Virus record (IMG/VR): IMGVR_UViG_3300037993_001242
Location: 124,001-188,000 of that record
DNA length: 64,000 nt
Reading direction: 5' to 3' (one strand)
Origin: a virus
How positions within the stretch are numbered: position 1 is the first letter of the stretch; every line of letters starts with the position of its first letter. Both the position numbers and the translations under genes were made by a program. Shown here piece after piece: positions 63,290-64,000 of the stretch. The notes below the pieces were generated by a model, which saw nothing but the letters and a program-made list of their open reading frames with translations, did no database searches and was not told the DNA's origin.

Positions 63290-63706
63290 TCAATTAAACC
63301 CTTCGATGAATTTACGCATTTCCATCGGGGTGCTGTTGAGACCTCCCAGCAACAGGATCGTGCCGAGTTCCAACGCGGGGTGATTTTCGGTTGCAGGGTC
63401 TTTTCGCATGTCGCTGACCATGCTTGCCCAAGCTTGGCTCGTCTCTCCCATGTCACAGTATTCGAGAGCGCGTTTCTTACACCACACCAAATGTTGTGCG
63501 CGTGTTGATGTCGAGCCAACCGGTGCATGGATTATCTTTTTGGCCGTGGACAACTCGTTATACCGGGTCATAAGCTCGTCGTACAGCGGCACCAGCGAGG
63601 GGTCGTCAGTGGATTGCAGGCCGCGCAGCGCATCGCCCAAGGATGCGAGATCATCGCGATTGCAGGCCAGCGCCCGGTCTCGGCGTATACGGTCATGTTC
63701 CGTCAT
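63290..63706 (-). CDS. Hypothetical protein
   Basis: 138 aa. Helical and charged (RRDRALACNRDDLASLGDAL) with a hydrophobic end (ALELGTILLLGGLNSTPMEM). Unknown. Overlaps the upstream gene by 14 bases. Confidence 0.6.
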   Translation of the reverse strand: MTEHDRIRRDRALACNRDDLASLGDALRGLQSTDDPSLVPLYDELMTRYNELSTAKKIIHAPVGSTSTRAQHLVWCKKRALEYCDMGETSQAWASMVSDMRKDPATENHPALELGTILLLGGLNSTPMEMRKFIEGFN

Positions 63707-63998
63707 GCTTGTCCTCCTCTTTCTTCATTTCCGGTTTAGTCGCCAGCCAGCGCACGATCTGTTCACATGCGGATTCGAGCGTGGTGTACCGGCAGCGATC
63801 CAGAAAGTCCTCGTTCCGGCTGCTGGGCATTGGCTCGTACTCCCAACCGCCTTCCTTGTTGAGCACCGAACCGGCGCACACCACGGCCCACCGGCGCACA
63901 CTGTCCTCCGTCGAGCGCTCCTCGATGGTCACCCGGTCATAACCGACCTCGCTCAACATCGGAATGCGGTAAGCTTTGGGTATCAACTGCTCCGTCAA
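63693..63998 (-). CDS. Hypothetical protein, start uncertain
   Basis: 101 aa from TTG 63998 at the very edge; the true start may lie outside the window. Mixed alpha/beta with CAGSVLNKEGGWEYEPMPSS. Unknown. Confidence 0.55.
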   Translation of the reverse strand: MTEQLIPKAYRIPMLSEVGYDRVTIEERSTEDSVRRWAVVCAGSVLNKEGGWEYEPMPSSRNEDFLDRCRYTTLESACEQIVRWLATKPEMKKEEDKHDGT

Positions 63999-64000
63999 TT

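Noticed and set aside
1-64000. TAG or TGA recoding of the whole phage
   Set aside because: Many genes end naturally in TAG (3866, 13733, 19216, 19639) and TGA (5449); only two genes show internal stops.

Overview
The window reads as part of a large tailed double-stranded DNA phage. It is densely packed with short, mostly unknown genes in same-strand blocks that often overlap by 1-4 bases (ATGA or TAATG junctions). Anchors are a terminase large subunit (6066-8171), a T4 gp53-like baseplate wedge protein (8366-8686), large virion-type proteins, HNH endonucleases, two AAA+ ATPases, a NUDIX-thymidylate kinase fusion, a class-I release-factor relative, a Pth2-type peptidyl-tRNA hydrolase and a cluster of tRNA-like genes. 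Portal, major capsid, prohead protease and replication genes are not seen, so they should lie outside the window. The host is not proven. Lipoproteins, a twin-arginine signal, an Fn3-like lipoprotein and 'GNGKGLTNLTG'-type repeats remind me of Verrucomicrobia/PVC-group proteins; that is inference only. TAA, TAG and TGA all end genes, so the standard bacterial code applies.

Layout. Region 1 (1-16.5 kb, mostly + strand): PcfJ-like protein, zinc-ribbon protein, terminase region, baseplate and virion genes, NUDIX-TMK, Pth2, three tRNA-like genes and an HNH/AP2 homing endonuclease. Region 2 (16.5-37.9 kb, - strand): accessory genes, including a TOPRIM protein, an aldolase fusion, a NADAR protein, a BCS1-like ATPase, a DUF3307-type membrane protein and many proteins carrying two recurring short motifs. 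Region 3 (38.1-43.8 kb, + strand): a more AT-rich island of secreted or fibre-like beta-rich proteins with a GH27 alpha-galactosidase domain. Region 4 (43.9-64 kb, - strand except the release-factor gene and one small gene): more small genes, a wHTH regulator with an operator-like palindrome, four tandem paralogues, a second AAA+ ATPase, an M50 site-2-type protease and a SAM-dependent methyltransferase.

The most striking signal is a pair of protein 'address tags'. Tag A is an amphipathic stretch ending in [LIV]-x-E just before a DPD-(x2-3)-P-[KR]-x-[YF] motif, usually at the N-terminus; three proteins repeat it inside the chain about every 70-140 residues. The [LIV]-x-E bond matches the cleavage rule of T4-type prohead proteases, and the N-terminal position resembles T4 capsid-targeting sequences. 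I propose packaged, possibly polyprotein, internal head proteins that are cut during maturation. Tag B (PEEGS-x2-[DE]FK-x-A) begins seven other proteins.

Other notable signals: a family of near-identical promoters (TTAAA-rich, TTGACA, 16-17 bp, TACATT) placed so that several mRNAs should be leaderless; an in-frame TGA inside the release-factor gene; an in-frame TAG just 5' of the Pth2 core; tRNA-like genes with enlarged bodies or anticodon arms; and about 43 copies of the palindrome GTATAC, roughly three times chance.
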